Both the position numbers and the translations under genes were made by a program. Below, piece after piece: positions 46,586 through 55,760 of a DNA stretch of 64,000 bases. This DNA is from Staphylococcus kloosii (GTDB taxonomy: Bacteria; Bacillota; Bacilli; Staphylococcales; Staphylococcaceae). Within the stretch, counting starts at the first letter, position 1. The number at the start of each line of letters is the position of its first letter. The notes under the pieces were generated by a model. It made no database searches, was not told the origin of the DNA, and worked only from the letters and a program-made list of their open reading frames with translations. The DNA lies in assembly GCF_003019255.1 (NCBI RefSeq), contig NZ_CP027846.1:2418001-2482000 (forward strand), given 5' to 3'.

Positions 46586-47386
46586 TTACATATAATCGTC
46601 GAATGTATCTCTATAACGCATATGTAATATAGACCCTACGATAAATATTATAAGCACGAGCGCAAAATTATAAACCGCTAAATGCCAATGCGTAATAAAA
46701 TACCATTCCCGATGTAATATAGCTGCCCTATAGGACTCTGCTAGAAAGTATATAGGGTTCAATTTCATCACTGTAGCTACAATGGCTGAGTTAGCCGGAT
46801 ATAAAATGGAAGAAACGAAAAAGATAATACGCATAAATGCCTGCATAGCCATTTGTAAATCTCTAATTAATAAACTCAACGTTGACGTCAATAACGCAAT
46901 TGACATCGTCAACAGTAATGCATAAGGAATATATATTAATAACTGTAAAGTATAAATAGTTGGATGATAGCCACCTGTTAAACAAATAATCATTACCACA
47001 ACTAATAATAAAATGTGCGCATAAAATTTACTGAATACAGTATAGCTCGGTAAAATAGACAATGGAAAATTCATTTTTGAAACTTGTCGATATTTAGTAG
47101 TTATAGCCTTTGTACCGTCTAAAACTCCTTGGTTCACAAAAAACCACATACTTATACCAACTAATAACCAAAATATAAAAGGTACACCTTCCACAGAACT
47201 ATTTTGTCTAACACCTAACCCAAAAACAAACCAGTAAATTAAAATTTGAAATGCTGGGTTAATTAATTCCCAACCTAACCCTAAATAGTTGCTATGGTTT
47301 GATATTCTTAATTGGAAATCAGCCAATCTTTTGATTAAATATATATTTTTAATATGTTCTTTTAACACGATATATACCGATTTCAC
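46586..47386 (-). CDS. Second TagG-like teichoic acid permease (paralogue)
   Basis: A 266-residue ABC-2 permease matching tagG along its full length, including WELINP, YWFVFGLGVRQN, GISMWFFVNQGVLDGTKAI and LNPIYFLAESYRAAIL. All helices are intact, so it is probably functional. It starts at GTG (47386) 35 bp after tagA, likely in a tagA-tagG2 operon. It has no ATPase partner of its own here and would have to share TagH. Absent from the S. aureus cluster as I know it. Confidence 0.9.
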   Translation of the reverse strand: MKSVYIVLKEHIKNIYLIKRLADFQLRISNHSNYLGLGWELINPAFQILIYWFVFGLGVRQNSSVEGVPFIFWLLVGISMWFFVNQGVLDGTKAITTKYRQVSKMNFPLSILPSYTVFSKFYAHILLLVVVMIICLTGGYHPTIYTLQLLIYIPYALLLTMSIALLTSTLSLLIRDLQMAMQAFMRIIFFVSSILYPANSAIVATVMKLNPIYFLAESYRAAILHREWYFITHWHLAVYNFALVLIIFIVGSILHMRYRDTFDDYM

Positions 47387-47421
47387 GCTAAGATACCTAC
47401 TTTCTTTATTCTCTAGTTGTA

Positions 47422-48168
47422 TTATTTAGCTCTCATTTGTTTCCATACTTTAAATAAAAATATTGGAATACTTTTAGTTCTGCCAAGTCGTTTCCAATCA
47501 ATGACGACCCGATAAACCCATTCTAAATTTAATTTTCGTATTAGTTTTGGCGCTCTTTTTTTGACGCCGCCAAATACTTCAAGAGAACCGCCTACCCCCA
47601 TTAGGACAGTTTGTTTAAATTGCTCTCCATACTTTTTAATCCATTGCTCTTGTTTAGGATAGCCCATCGCCACAAAGACATAATCTGGATTAAAGTCTTT
47701 TATCATCTCTAAAACATTATTATCATCTAGATCAATGTAACCATGATGATGCGCAAATGTAATATTAGGATATTTAGCAGCTAGATTGTTACGTGCTTGC
47801 GATACGACTTCCTCTTTTGAACCTAATAAAAACACACGTTGTTTATTTGTATGTGCCAGTTTCAAACATTCTTCCATCAATTCTATACCAGGCACGCGCT
47901 CACTTAATGGTGTCTTTAACAGTCTTGCAGCTTTAACTACGCCTGTACCGTCTGCAATAACATAATCTGCACTATTAATTAAATCACGATAATTTTTATT
48001 ATTTGATGCATAATCAACAATTTCAGGATTCGCAGTGACGATAAATAAACTTTGATGCTGTTGCTGTTCAAAATAATTTTTTACATTTAGTCTCATATCT
48101 ACTAGCGTGACATTGTCAAAATAAACAGATAAGACATTAACTTTTCGATTATGTTTGTTTTCCACCAT
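47422..48168 (-). CDS. tagA: ManNAc transferase TagA (TarA)
   Basis: A 248-residue WecG/TagA/CpsF family enzyme transferring ManNAc to GlcNAc-diphospho-undecaprenol, the second step of linkage-unit synthesis. Motifs: VTANPEIVDYA, YVIADGTGVVKAARL (catalytic Asp) and FVAMGYPKQEQWI. I chose the ATG at 48168, with GGAG nine bases upstream; the TTG at 48183 overlaps that site. Confidence 0.94.
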   Translation of the reverse strand: MVENKHNRKVNVLSVYFDNVTLVDMRLNVKNYFEQQQHQSLFIVTANPEIVDYASNNKNYRDLINSADYVIADGTGVVKAARLLKTPLSERVPGIELMEECLKLAHTNKQRVFLLGSKEEVVSQARNNLAAKYPNITFAHHHGYIDLDDNNVLEMIKDFNPDYVFVAMGYPKQEQWIKKYGEQFKQTVLMGVGGSLEVFGGVKKRAPKLIRKLNLEWVYRVVIDWKRLGRTKSIPIFLFKVWKQMRAK

Positions 48169-48357
48169 TTTAGTTGGCTCCAATCTAATATCTAATTAAA
48201 TAATTTATAGTAATTTTAACACATTATAATTTAACATAATATTAAGAGTTACATGTACATATTTCATAGGTCAAAAGTCTAAATGTAATTACTCATCATT
48301 TACTATATAATGATAATCAACAATTAATTTTTCAAACACTTATAACGAGGTTCCACT

Positions 48358-49101
48358 ATGGAGAAAATAAATGCATTTTTAAGCTCGACAATACATTTAC
48401 ACATAATATGGGTCATTCTTATTGGTGTCCTATATGTTATTATTCACCAATATAGACATAAACCACTCAACCGCATATTAGATATATATTTTAATTATAT
48501 CCCGGTGTTAACACATGAATTCGGCCATATTATATTTAACAAATTAAGTGGCGGTAAAGCACGAGACTTTGTCATCGTTGCTTCTCCTAAAGAACGTATG
48601 CATACATCACAGCAAGGTTATGCAATAACTCAATCAAAAGGCCGTTTAGGTCAAATCATTACGACTTTCGGTGGCTATGTCATGCCACCTGCTATGTTGT
48701 ATTTAGGTTTTTTAGCAATTCAATGGCAATATCCAAGCCTATTTATAACGTTATATCTAATTATATTTTGTTATTTTGTCGTACTAACATCACGCAAACT
48801 ATTGCCTATTATTATTGTTATCGTTTTAGGCACATTATTATATTTTTTAGTGACTAGTGACAATCAACTTATAATGATGAATCTTATTGCCATTTGTTAC
48901 CATTTTATCTTAGGTGTGTTACTCGGAGAAGTCTTACAATCTTCTTGGACAATCTTCAAATTAACATTTAGTAAACAAGTAACTGAATGGGATGGCTCGG
49001 CATTAAAAGAGCTTACAAATATTCCAACATTCTTTTTTAGTCTATTATGGATTATTATAAACCTATCCACTATATATAAATTAGCAAATATTTTTATTTA
49101 A
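48358..49101 (+). CDS. M50-family-like membrane metalloprotease
   Basis: A 247-residue membrane protein with the zinc motif HEFGH (His53-Glu54-His57) inside a hydrophobic segment and about six helices. It resembles the M50B-like proteins of Firmicutes (site-2 protease fold); a second metal-binding Asp is not evident to me. Divergent from tagA across 190 bp. Substrate unknown. A homologous gene sits between tagA and mntR in S. aureus. Confidence 0.78.
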   Translation: MEKINAFLSSTIHLHIIWVILIGVLYVIIHQYRHKPLNRILDIYFNYIPVLTHEFGHIIFNKLSGGKARDFVIVASPKERMHTSQQGYAITQSKGRLGQIITTFGGYVMPPAMLYLGFLAIQWQYPSLFITLYLIIFCYFVVLTSRKLLPIIIVIVLGTLLYFLVTSDNQLIMMNLIAICYHFILGVLLGEVLQSSWTIFKLTFSKQVTEWDGSALKELTNIPTFFFSLLWIIINLSTIYKLANIFI

Positions 49102-49120
49102 TAACTACATTTTCTATTGC

Positions 49121-49168
49121 AAAAAGCATTCAAACAGTACTTAAACACTGTTTGAATGCTTTTTTATA
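49121..49168. terminator. Bidirectional terminator
   Basis: AAAAAGCATTCAAACAGT (49121-49138) pairs with ACTGTTTGAATGCTTTTT (49147-49164). Confidence 0.94.
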
Positions 49169-49232
49169 AGAAGTTGTATTTTGATTTACGTGCTAACAGC
49201 TATATTGTTAATTTTTTCAGTAATGGGCCATA

Positions 49233-49877
49233 TTATTTTTCAGCGTAAATATGTTCTGCATTGTCATAACTTAAAATGGTAATATTGCCATCTTTTTGAA
49301 CCATAACTACTTTATTAGTTTCATCTTTATTAATAATTTCAACCTCATCACCAATTGAGATTTCTTTACTTGAAAGGTAAATCAATAATTCAGTTCTATC
49401 TCTTACTCTTTTAATATTTACGATGTCCCCAGCTTCAAAAGATAACAAGTTATCAGTATAGATTTCCTTATACTGATTGTCTCTTGGTATAACCCCACCA
49501 TGAGGACAAGTCGTTGGGTAGTTCAACAATTTATCTAATCGTTCAACGAATAAATGTGAGACGCGATGTTCTAACACCTCAGCCTCTTGATGCACTTCTT
49601 CCCAATTGTATTCTAATATTTGTATTAAAAATAATTCAATTAAACGGTGTCGTTTAATAATATCTAACGTATATGACAAACCTTCTTCAGATAACATAAC
49701 ACCTTTATAAGGTTTGGTTTCAACATAGTTTGATTTCTCTAATCTATTTATCATTTCACTAACTGAAGGTGGCTTTATATTAAGATATTGAGATAATTTT
49801 TTATTTGAAACGAATGTTACGTCACCTTCATGTGTCAATATCGCCTTCAAATAGTCCTCTTTTTCCTCTGTCAGCAT
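49233..49877 (-). CDS. mntR: Manganese-dependent repressor MntR (DtxR family)
   Basis: A 214-residue DtxR-family regulator: winged helix 1-70 (LSQYLNIKPPSVSEMINRLEKS), dimerisation/metal helix with HRLIELFLIQIL and EAEVLEHRVSHLFVERLDKL, and a C-terminal SH3-like FeoA domain (about 145-214). It represses mntABC when manganese is sufficient. ATG at 49877 has GAGGAG seven bases upstream; frame is open to 49892. Confidence 0.93.
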   Translation of the reverse strand: MLTEEKEDYLKAILTHEGDVTFVSNKKLSQYLNIKPPSVSEMINRLEKSNYVETKPYKGVMLSEEGLSYTLDIIKRHRLIELFLIQILEYNWEEVHQEAEVLEHRVSHLFVERLDKLLNYPTTCPHGGVIPRDNQYKEIYTDNLLSFEAGDIVNIKRVRDRTELLIYLSSKEISIGDEVEIINKDETNKVVMVQKDGNITILSYDNAEHIYAEK

Positions 49878-49923
49878 ATTTTCACTCCTCATAATCAGTG
49901 TCTATATTGTATCACGAAATTTC

Positions 49924-49953
49924 TTGACATGCTAAAAGTTCGTAGTATATTAT
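49924..49953 (+). promoter_or_regulatory. mntABC promoter
   Basis: TTGACA (49924-49929) and TATTAT (49948-49953) with 18-bp spacing, immediately upstream of the MntR operator. Confidence 0.75.
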
Positions 49954-49961
49954 AAATTTAA

Positions 49962-49975
49962 TTAGGTTAGCCTAA
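49962..49975. promoter_or_regulatory. MntR operator
   Basis: TTAGGTTAGCCTAA, a near-palindrome of the DtxR/SirR/MntR type, lies nine bases after the -10 and 25 bp before mntA, overlapping the expected transcription start. Confidence 0.88.
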
Positions 49976-49999
49976 ATTTTTTATTAAAGAAGGTGAAAT

Positions 50000-50728
50000 A
50001 TGTTAGAAATAAATAACTTAAATCTACATATTGGCAATAAGCATGTTCTAGAGGATATCAATTTGTCTATCCCTGTTACCGGCGAAATAATAGGTATAAT
50101 GGGACCTAATGGTGCAGGTAAGAGTTCGTTGCTAAAATCTCTTATTGGCGAATTTAAAGCTAGCGGAGAGAAACTATTATTACATAAACCGCTTACCTCA
50201 TCTTTCAAATACATAACTTACATACCCCAAAAAGCCAATATTGACTTGGACTTTCCTATCAGTGTAGCGGATGTCGTCATATCTGGCGCTTATAAAAATA
50301 TAGGCTGGTTTAAAACGGTAGATAAAAAGAGTAAAGAACGATTAAATCAATTGTTAGACGTGCTAGAGTTGCAAGATTTAAAATCGCGTCAAATTTCGCA
50401 GTTAAGTGGTGGCCAATTGCAACGTGTTTTGGTTGCTCGTGCTTTAATGAATGATAGTGAACTTTATTTATTAGACGAACCTTTCGTCGGCATAGATTTT
50501 CATAGTGAGCAACTCATCATAAAGCTTATAAACCAATTAAAGGCTAACAATAAACTTATTTTGATTGTTCATCATGATCTCTCAAAAGCCAGTGAGTATT
50601 TCGATCGCATTATTTTACTTAATCGCAATATTCGCTTTTTTGGTCCAAGTCACATCGCGATGCAGCCAGATAATTTAAATAATGCATTTTTAAATCATCA
50701 AAATACAGTTACTTCAAAGAATATTTAG
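50000..50728 (+). CDS. mntA: Manganese ABC transporter ATPase MntA
   Basis: A 242-residue ATPase of the metal (zinc/manganese) ABC family: Walker A IMGPNGAGKSS, signature LSGGQLQRVLVARAL, Walker B LYLLDEPF. Staphylococcal naming is used (MntA ATPase, MntB permease, MntC lipoprotein). First gene of the MntR-controlled operon. Confidence 0.93.
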   Translation: MLEINNLNLHIGNKHVLEDINLSIPVTGEIIGIMGPNGAGKSSLLKSLIGEFKASGEKLLLHKPLTSSFKYITYIPQKANIDLDFPISVADVVISGAYKNIGWFKTVDKKSKERLNQLLDVLELQDLKSRQISQLSGGQLQRVLVARALMNDSELYLLDEPFVGIDFHSEQLIIKLINQLKANNKLILIVHHDLSKASEYFDRIILLNRNIRFFGPSHIAMQPDNLNNAFLNHQNTVTSKNI

Positions 50729-50742
50729 GCTGAGGTGGTTAC

Positions 50743-51573
50743 ATGATAGAGTTTTTCCAACATTTATTTAGTTATCAATTTTTAAATCGTGCATTGATTA
50801 TTGCAATCGTAGTCGGCATTGTTTGTGGCACTGTAGGTAGCTTAATTGTATTAAGAGGTTTGGCACTCATGAGTGATGCCATGAGTCATGCCGTTTTGCC
50901 TGGCGTGGCATTGTCTTTTGTTTTTGGTATCCCTCTGTATATTGGTGCTTTAGTGACTGGTATGATTGCCAGTGTCCTTATCGGCTTTATTACTACGGGT
51001 AGTAAAACTAAACCAGATGCAGCGATAGGAATTAGTTTCACTGCATTTCTATCATTAGGTATTATCATTATTAGCCTTATACATAGTACTACCGATTTAT
51101 ACCATATTCTATTTGGTAATATTTTAGCTATTACATCGTCTTCATTTTGGACGACCATTGTAGTTAGCGTTGTTGTTGTGTCACTCATCATTATTTTCTT
51201 TAGGCCTCTAATGATTTCAACATTTGATGATACGTTCAGTAAGATGAGTGGGCTTAACACGACGTTAATTCATTATTTTGTAATGCTGATGCTTTCAATG
51301 GTAACGATAGCAAGTATACAAACTGTAGGCATTATTTTAGTTGTAGCGTTATTAATTACGCCCGCAAGTGCTGCATATTTAATCGCAAAAAGTTTACCTT
51401 CAATGATGATAATTGCTAGCACTATCGGGGTCATTAGTTCAATAACAGGTATGTATTTCAGTTATATATATAATATACCGAGTGGCGCTACAATCGTACT
51501 TTGTGCCTTTATTCTCTATATCTCTATATTTAGTTTTGTAAAAATACGTAATAAGAAAGGACTTGCAACATGA
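50743..51573 (+). CDS. mntB: Manganese ABC transporter permease MntB
   Basis: A 276-residue ABC-3 family permease with eight helices; the family segment GSLIVLRGLALMSDAMSHAVLPGVAL is near residues 30-55 and VGIILVVALLITPASAAYL near 200. Fourteen bases after mntA; its end overlaps mntC by four bases. Confidence 0.94.
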   Translation: MIEFFQHLFSYQFLNRALIIAIVVGIVCGTVGSLIVLRGLALMSDAMSHAVLPGVALSFVFGIPLYIGALVTGMIASVLIGFITTGSKTKPDAAIGISFTAFLSLGIIIISLIHSTTDLYHILFGNILAITSSSFWTTIVVSVVVVSLIIIFFRPLMISTFDDTFSKMSGLNTTLIHYFVMLMLSMVTIASIQTVGIILVVALLITPASAAYLIAKSLPSMMIIASTIGVISSITGMYFSYIYNIPSGATIVLCAFILYISIFSFVKIRNKKGLAT

Positions 51574-52499
51574 AAAAATTACTTCCTATATTACTACTGT
51601 GTATCTTATTTATAGCCGCTTGCGGCAATGACAAAAAAACTTCAACAACAAAGGGCGATGACAAATTAAAAGTAGTTACAACAAACTCTATTATTTATGA
51701 TATGGCCAAAAATGTAGCAGGAGATAATATCGAATTACATAGTATCGTACCTATCGGTCAAGACCCGCATGAATACGAAGTTAAACCTAAAGATATCAAA
51801 GCACTCACAGATGCTGACGTAGTTTTATATAACGGTTTAAATTTAGAATCCGGTAACGGTTGGTTCGAAAAGGCTTTAAAACAAGCGAATAAATCTTTAA
51901 AAGATGACGATGTAGTTGCCGTATCCAAAAAAGTAGATCCTATTTATCTTGAGGGTGCTAAAGGCGACAAAGATAAATTAGATCCACATGCTTGGTTGAG
52001 TTTGGACAGTGGCATTAAATATACAGAAACTATAAAAGAAACACTATTAGCCAAATCGAAAAAACATAAAGATGCTATTGAAAAAATGGGTGACGAATAC
52101 TTAACACAACTTAAAGATTTAAACGATGAAAGTCATGACAAATTTAAAGATATTCCTAAAAAAGAACGTACAATCGTTACAAGTGAAGGTGCATTTAAAT
52201 ACTTTGCTAGACAATATGATATTAACCCTGGATATATTTGGGAAATCAACACCGAAAAGCAAGGTACACCTGAGCAAATGAAATCAGCAATTAAATTTGT
52301 AAAAGACAATAATGTTAAACATTTACTAGTTGAAACAAGTGTTGATCGTAAAATCATGGAAGGATTAAGCGAAGAAACAAAAAAAGATATTTATGGTGAA
52401 ATCTTTACCGATTCAATTGGTAAACCAGGTAGTAAAGGTGATTCTTACTACAAAATGATGAAATATAATATCGAAACAATTCACGGTAGTATGCAATAA
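51570..52499 (+). CDS. mntC: Manganese-binding lipoprotein MntC
   Basis: A 309-residue cluster A-I (TroA-like) solute-binding lipoprotein. Lipobox FIAACG (Cys18). Metal ligands: His in GQDPHEYE, His in LDPHAWLS, Glu in TSEGAFKYF and Asp in FTDSIG, the 2His-Glu-Asp set of manganese proteins. No His-rich zinc loop. In S. aureus MntC also contributes to resistance to calprotectin. Last gene of the operon. Confidence 0.94.
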   Translation: MKKLLPILLLCILFIAACGNDKKTSTTKGDDKLKVVTTNSIIYDMAKNVAGDNIELHSIVPIGQDPHEYEVKPKDIKALTDADVVLYNGLNLESGNGWFEKALKQANKSLKDDDVVAVSKKVDPIYLEGAKGDKDKLDPHAWLSLDSGIKYTETIKETLLAKSKKHKDAIEKMGDEYLTQLKDLNDESHDKFKDIPKKERTIVTSEGAFKYFARQYDINPGYIWEINTEKQGTPEQMKSAIKFVKDNNVKHLLVETSVDRKIMEGLSEETKKDIYGEIFTDSIGKPGSKGDSYYKMMKYNIETIHGSMQ

Positions 52500-52505
52500 A
52501 GAATA

Positions 52506-52664
52506 ATTTAAGGCTATTCTACCTAACAAGGTGAATAGTCCCATACCGTACTTAACACCTAATACTGCAATCATTAGTACGGTATGGTGGTATTCAAAGC
52601 CTTAAATAAACTCCTTAAGCCATCAATAGGTTGAAATCCTCCCCCTGTTGATGGCTTTTCTTTT
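52506..52664 (+). ncRNA. Structured mntABC 3'-UTR RNA, possible short RsaC homologue
   Basis: Directly after the mntC stop the sequence can fold into a closed multi-branch structure: outer stem ATTTAAGGC (52506-52514) with GCCTTAAAT (52599-52607), hairpin TATTCTACC/GGTGAATA (52515-52537) and a perfect 12-bp hairpin CCATACCGTACT (52541-52552) with AGTACGGTATGG (52576-52587). A terminator with a C-rich loop follows. In S. aureus the RsaC sRNA is released from the mntABC 3'-UTR and regulates sodA; position and C-rich loop fit, but this RNA is far shorter. Homology is inference. Confidence 0.6.
52618..52664 (+). terminator. Terminator of mntABC with C-rich loop
   Basis: AGCCATCAATAGG (52618-52630) pairs with CCTGTTGATGGCT (52644-52656, one G-U); loop TTGAAATCCTCCC exposes an anti-Shine-Dalgarno-like sequence; TTTTCTTTT tail. 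Confidence 0.92.
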
Positions 52665-52721
52665 AAAAAAAGTTAGCAACTTAACCTCAGTTCCAAGCTT
52701 TAAATGAGGTTAAACGCTAAC
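52665..52721 (-). terminator. Terminator after the CPA1 antiporter gene
   Basis: GTTAGC..TTAACCTCA pairs with TGAGGTTAA..GCTAAC (52672-52721), with internal mismatches; minus-strand T-run. Confidence 0.82.
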
Positions 52722-52736
52722 TTCTAATTTTATCTA

Positions 52737-54785
52737 TTAAGTTAAACTATCAACGAGTACCATTTCGTCATAGTTAATTGATTCTCTGATTTTTAATGCT
52801 GTTGCTTCACTAATATCTTCGTCATCTACTAATTGATTTAATAACTTTCTTTGCTCTTTCAGTGCTGTTAACTTCACTTTCGTAATAGATGTTTCATTCT
52901 TCTGATCGAAGAAATTTTTTGGTGCTAAGTTTTCAATTCTTAGTAAATAACCGTCACAAATCATGCCTACTTCTAATTTGTTCTCTTCTGTTGTTTCCTT
53001 ACTCAATCTACTTACTACACGATAATGCACAGTTCTCATTACATTTGAAATTTCGACAAGGTTATCGACAATAGATAATGAAGAAGCTGCGTTAGTTTTC
53101 ATACGTGTTTTAATGCGACGTTTTAAAATAAAAGCACGAAATTCAACTTTTAAACGTTGAATAAGTGAAGCTTGTTTATAGATTTGTGTACGTTCAGCAT
53201 AACGCATGTAGTTATCTAACACACTCGTTGTAATATCGCCATTTTCTACTAAACTATTAAGCGTACTATTCTCCGCATCAAAGGCGATTTTTTGTAGTCT
53301 TTGTAATTCTTTCGCATCTTCATCTTCATTTTCTACAGATTTTAAGAATGCAAGTTTGTCGTGATAATCTTTTATAACACTGCCGTATCTGAAGCTCGAT
53401 TCAATCGTCGACATTTGATTCAAACTATCTATAACTTTTTCTAAAATATAGATGCGCGCTTGCTTATAATTCATGCCTTTTTGTTTTGGTTTAGCTGCTG
53501 CTGGCGTAACGAGCAGTACAATAAATTGCGCAACTATTAAACTGATAATAACCATGCCTGAGGCAATGAATAATAAATCATCTCTGAACGAAAATGAATG
53601 GTGGTTAGCTAACATGTATGGCAAAGTCAGTGCGATGGCCAATGAGATGGTTCCATGCACACCACAAATTGACATGATAAATGCGTAAGTCCCTCTTTTA
53701 GGAGGTACTTCTGAGGTCATCGAGTCCTCTTCATTATGGGTAATCATTTTTTGGAAGGGACTGATTGGTAAGTAAAAATAAGGATATAGTACAAGTACCC
53801 ATAAAAATCTAAATAAGTAAATTGCTAGTGCAACTAAAAATGTTACGACGATTAAAAAAGCTAGATTATGGGGTTCATTTTTAATAATACGACCGACAAC
53901 TTCCGGAATTAAATAACCTAAAATAGAGAAAACAAAACCATTTAACACATAGCCTAATATATTCCATGTGTGGTTATAACTCATTTGTAACCTTGTACGT
54001 GCTTGTGCTATACGATCACGTTCAAACCCATGTACTAGTCCTGCTACTACGGCAGCTATAATACCAGAAGCATGGAACATTTCTGCAACTAAATAAGTTA
54101 TAAACGGCGTAATCAACTGAATAAATGTAAACATGTTGACATTTTCTATGCCTCTTCGTGTTAACGTAACTCTCATTCTTACGAAAGCTACCCCGATAAT
54201 CAGACCAACAATAAATCCACCGATGGACGAAATTAAAAATTGTTCGACTGCACTAACAACAGAAAATGTACCAGTTATTAAAGCCGCTACAGCTATTTTA
54301 AAAGATATGATACCCGCGGCATCATTAAGTAATGATTCACCCTCTAAAATAGTCATAGATCCTTTTGGTAATATTTTGCCTTTTGTTATTGCTTGTACAG
54401 CTACGGCATCAGTTGGACATAAAATTGCAGCTAGAGCAAAAGCTGCTGCCATAGGTAATTCTGGCCAAATCCAATGGACAAACAATCCAACAACGATAAC
54501 CGTCGTGACAACTAAACCTAGTGCCATCATTAAGACGGGTTTAATATAACGTCTTAGATGTACTCGAGATACTTGTACACCTTCAACAAATAGCAATGGT
54601 GCGATTAATGCTACCATAAATAATTCACTATCGAATTGAAACTGTACGGGAACAGGAGTTACATAAAGCAACATACCTAGAATTATTTGAATAAAGGCTA
54701 ATGGCACTTTAGGCAATAATGTATGTACAAATGAACTTAATATAACTACTGCTATAAAAATTAATAGTGTTTCAAATATCTCCAT
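52737..54785 (-). CDS. CPA1 family Na+/H+ (cation/proton) antiporter
   Basis: A 682-residue antiporter: about 12 helices over residues 1-400 with the ion-binding segment AAILCPTDAVAVQAI and GESLLNDAAGII, then a large cytosolic C-terminal region (about 430-682) that is helical and charged, probably regulatory. NhaP/NhaK-type proteins exchange Na+ or K+ for H+. ATG at 54785 follows AGAGGTG; an open frame to 54857 lacks a ribosome binding site. It sits beside the Mnh2 operon, as in S. aureus. Confidence 0.88.
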   Translation of the reverse strand: MEIFETLLIFIAVVILSSFVHTLLPKVPLAFIQIILGMLLYVTPVPVQFQFDSELFMVALIAPLLFVEGVQVSRVHLRRYIKPVLMMALGLVVTTVIVVGLFVHWIWPELPMAAAFALAAILCPTDAVAVQAITKGKILPKGSMTILEGESLLNDAAGIISFKIAVAALITGTFSVVSAVEQFLISSIGGFIVGLIIGVAFVRMRVTLTRRGIENVNMFTFIQLITPFITYLVAEMFHASGIIAAVVAGLVHGFERDRIAQARTRLQMSYNHTWNILGYVLNGFVFSILGYLIPEVVGRIIKNEPHNLAFLIVVTFLVALAIYLFRFLWVLVLYPYFYLPISPFQKMITHNEEDSMTSEVPPKRGTYAFIMSICGVHGTISLAIALTLPYMLANHHSFSFRDDLLFIASGMVIISLIVAQFIVLLVTPAAAKPKQKGMNYKQARIYILEKVIDSLNQMSTIESSFRYGSVIKDYHDKLAFLKSVENEDEDAKELQRLQKIAFDAENSTLNSLVENGDITTSVLDNYMRYAERTQIYKQASLIQRLKVEFRAFILKRRIKTRMKTNAASSLSIVDNLVEISNVMRTVHYRVVSRLSKETTEENKLEVGMICDGYLLRIENLAPKNFFDQKNETSITKVKLTALKEQRKLLNQLVDDEDISEATALKIRESINYDEMVLVDSLT

Positions 54786-55036
54786 AGTTTCACCTCTCTT
54801 CGATTCAATATGCGCATCATAATTGCTGAGGTTGAAACAAACATTTCGTGAATACAATACTTAAAAGACTACTATTGATTCACATCATGATTTCATATTT
54901 CAAAGTTTTCTCCCAAATACTTTAAAGAAAATTTTTCTAATTTCACACAATTACAAATATACACTATTTTATCACTTTTTTTGTCACTTATTAAATTTAA
55001 AGCACTACTACACGGCCGTATATAAAACAATCATAA

Positions 55037-55483
55037 CTAATAATCATTTTCTTCTTTGTATCGTTGTTGGCGCAATTGTTCCCGTTTTTGAGCACGCTCT
55101 TTTAATTGTTCAAAACTACTTTTTTCATTAGCGCTTAATAAGATATTAGCATTACCAACATTGTCATTTTTACGATACATATACGCACCTGTACGATATG
55201 CTGCTCTTGAAATTAAGTGTCCACCTACTGGTGATGTTAGATTAATAAATACTAAGGCTAAAATTAAACGAACACTTACATAGCCTTGAGCTGAAACAAA
55301 GTACACGATTACACCAACTAATGTTAACAACACAGATAAAGTAGAACTTTTCGTTGCAGCATGACTTCGTAAAAAGACATCTTGGAATTTAATTAAACCG
55401 ATTGCACTAATAAGTGCGATAATACTCCCTAAAAACAACATGATTGCTGCGATGAGGTTAACGATTTCGCTTATTGTTGGCAT
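55037..55483 (-). CDS. mnhG2: Mrp/Mnh2 antiporter subunit G
   Basis: A 148-residue MnhG/PhaG subunit with three helices (LIAAIMLFLGSIIALISAIGLI; FQDVFLRSHAATKSSTL is diagnostic) and a charged C-terminal tail. Last gene of the mnh2 operon; starts 26 bases before the mnhF2 stop. No clear terminator follows before 54786. Confidence 0.93.
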   Translation of the reverse strand: MPTISEIVNLIAAIMLFLGSIIALISAIGLIKFQDVFLRSHAATKSSTLSVLLTLVGVIVYFVSAQGYVSVRLILALVFINLTSPVGGHLISRAAYRTGAYMYRKNDNVGNANILLSANEKSSFEQLKERAQKREQLRQQRYKEENDY

Positions 55484-55760
55484 TGAAAACGTGACCCCCT
55501 TCTATATAGCGTGAAATAGATACCGAACTTACAAAGGAGATGATGGCAATTAATAAAATAGAATCTAAGAATGAGAAGGTGCCATATACAACACTCATAA
55601 CGCCAACGATAGACATTAATATCGCACTTGAAGCATCGAATGCCACTACTCTATCTGCCGTTGTTGGACCTTTAATAAGTCTGAACAAACTAAACAGTAA
55701 AGCAATACCAAATACTATGATCGAACTCGTAATAAAAAAGTTTGTTAGCGATGCTATCAT
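55458..55760 (-). CDS. mnhF2: Mrp/Mnh2 antiporter subunit F
   Basis: A 100-residue MnhF/PhaF subunit with three helices and RLIKGPTTADRVVAFDASSAI, the family signature. Overlaps neighbours on both sides, indicating coupled translation and stoichiometric assembly. Confidence 0.93.
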   Translation of the reverse strand: MIASLTNFFITSSIIVFGIALLFSLFRLIKGPTTADRVVAFDASSAILMSIVGVMSVVYGTFSFLDSILLIAIISFVSSVSISRYIEGGHVFNANNKRNR

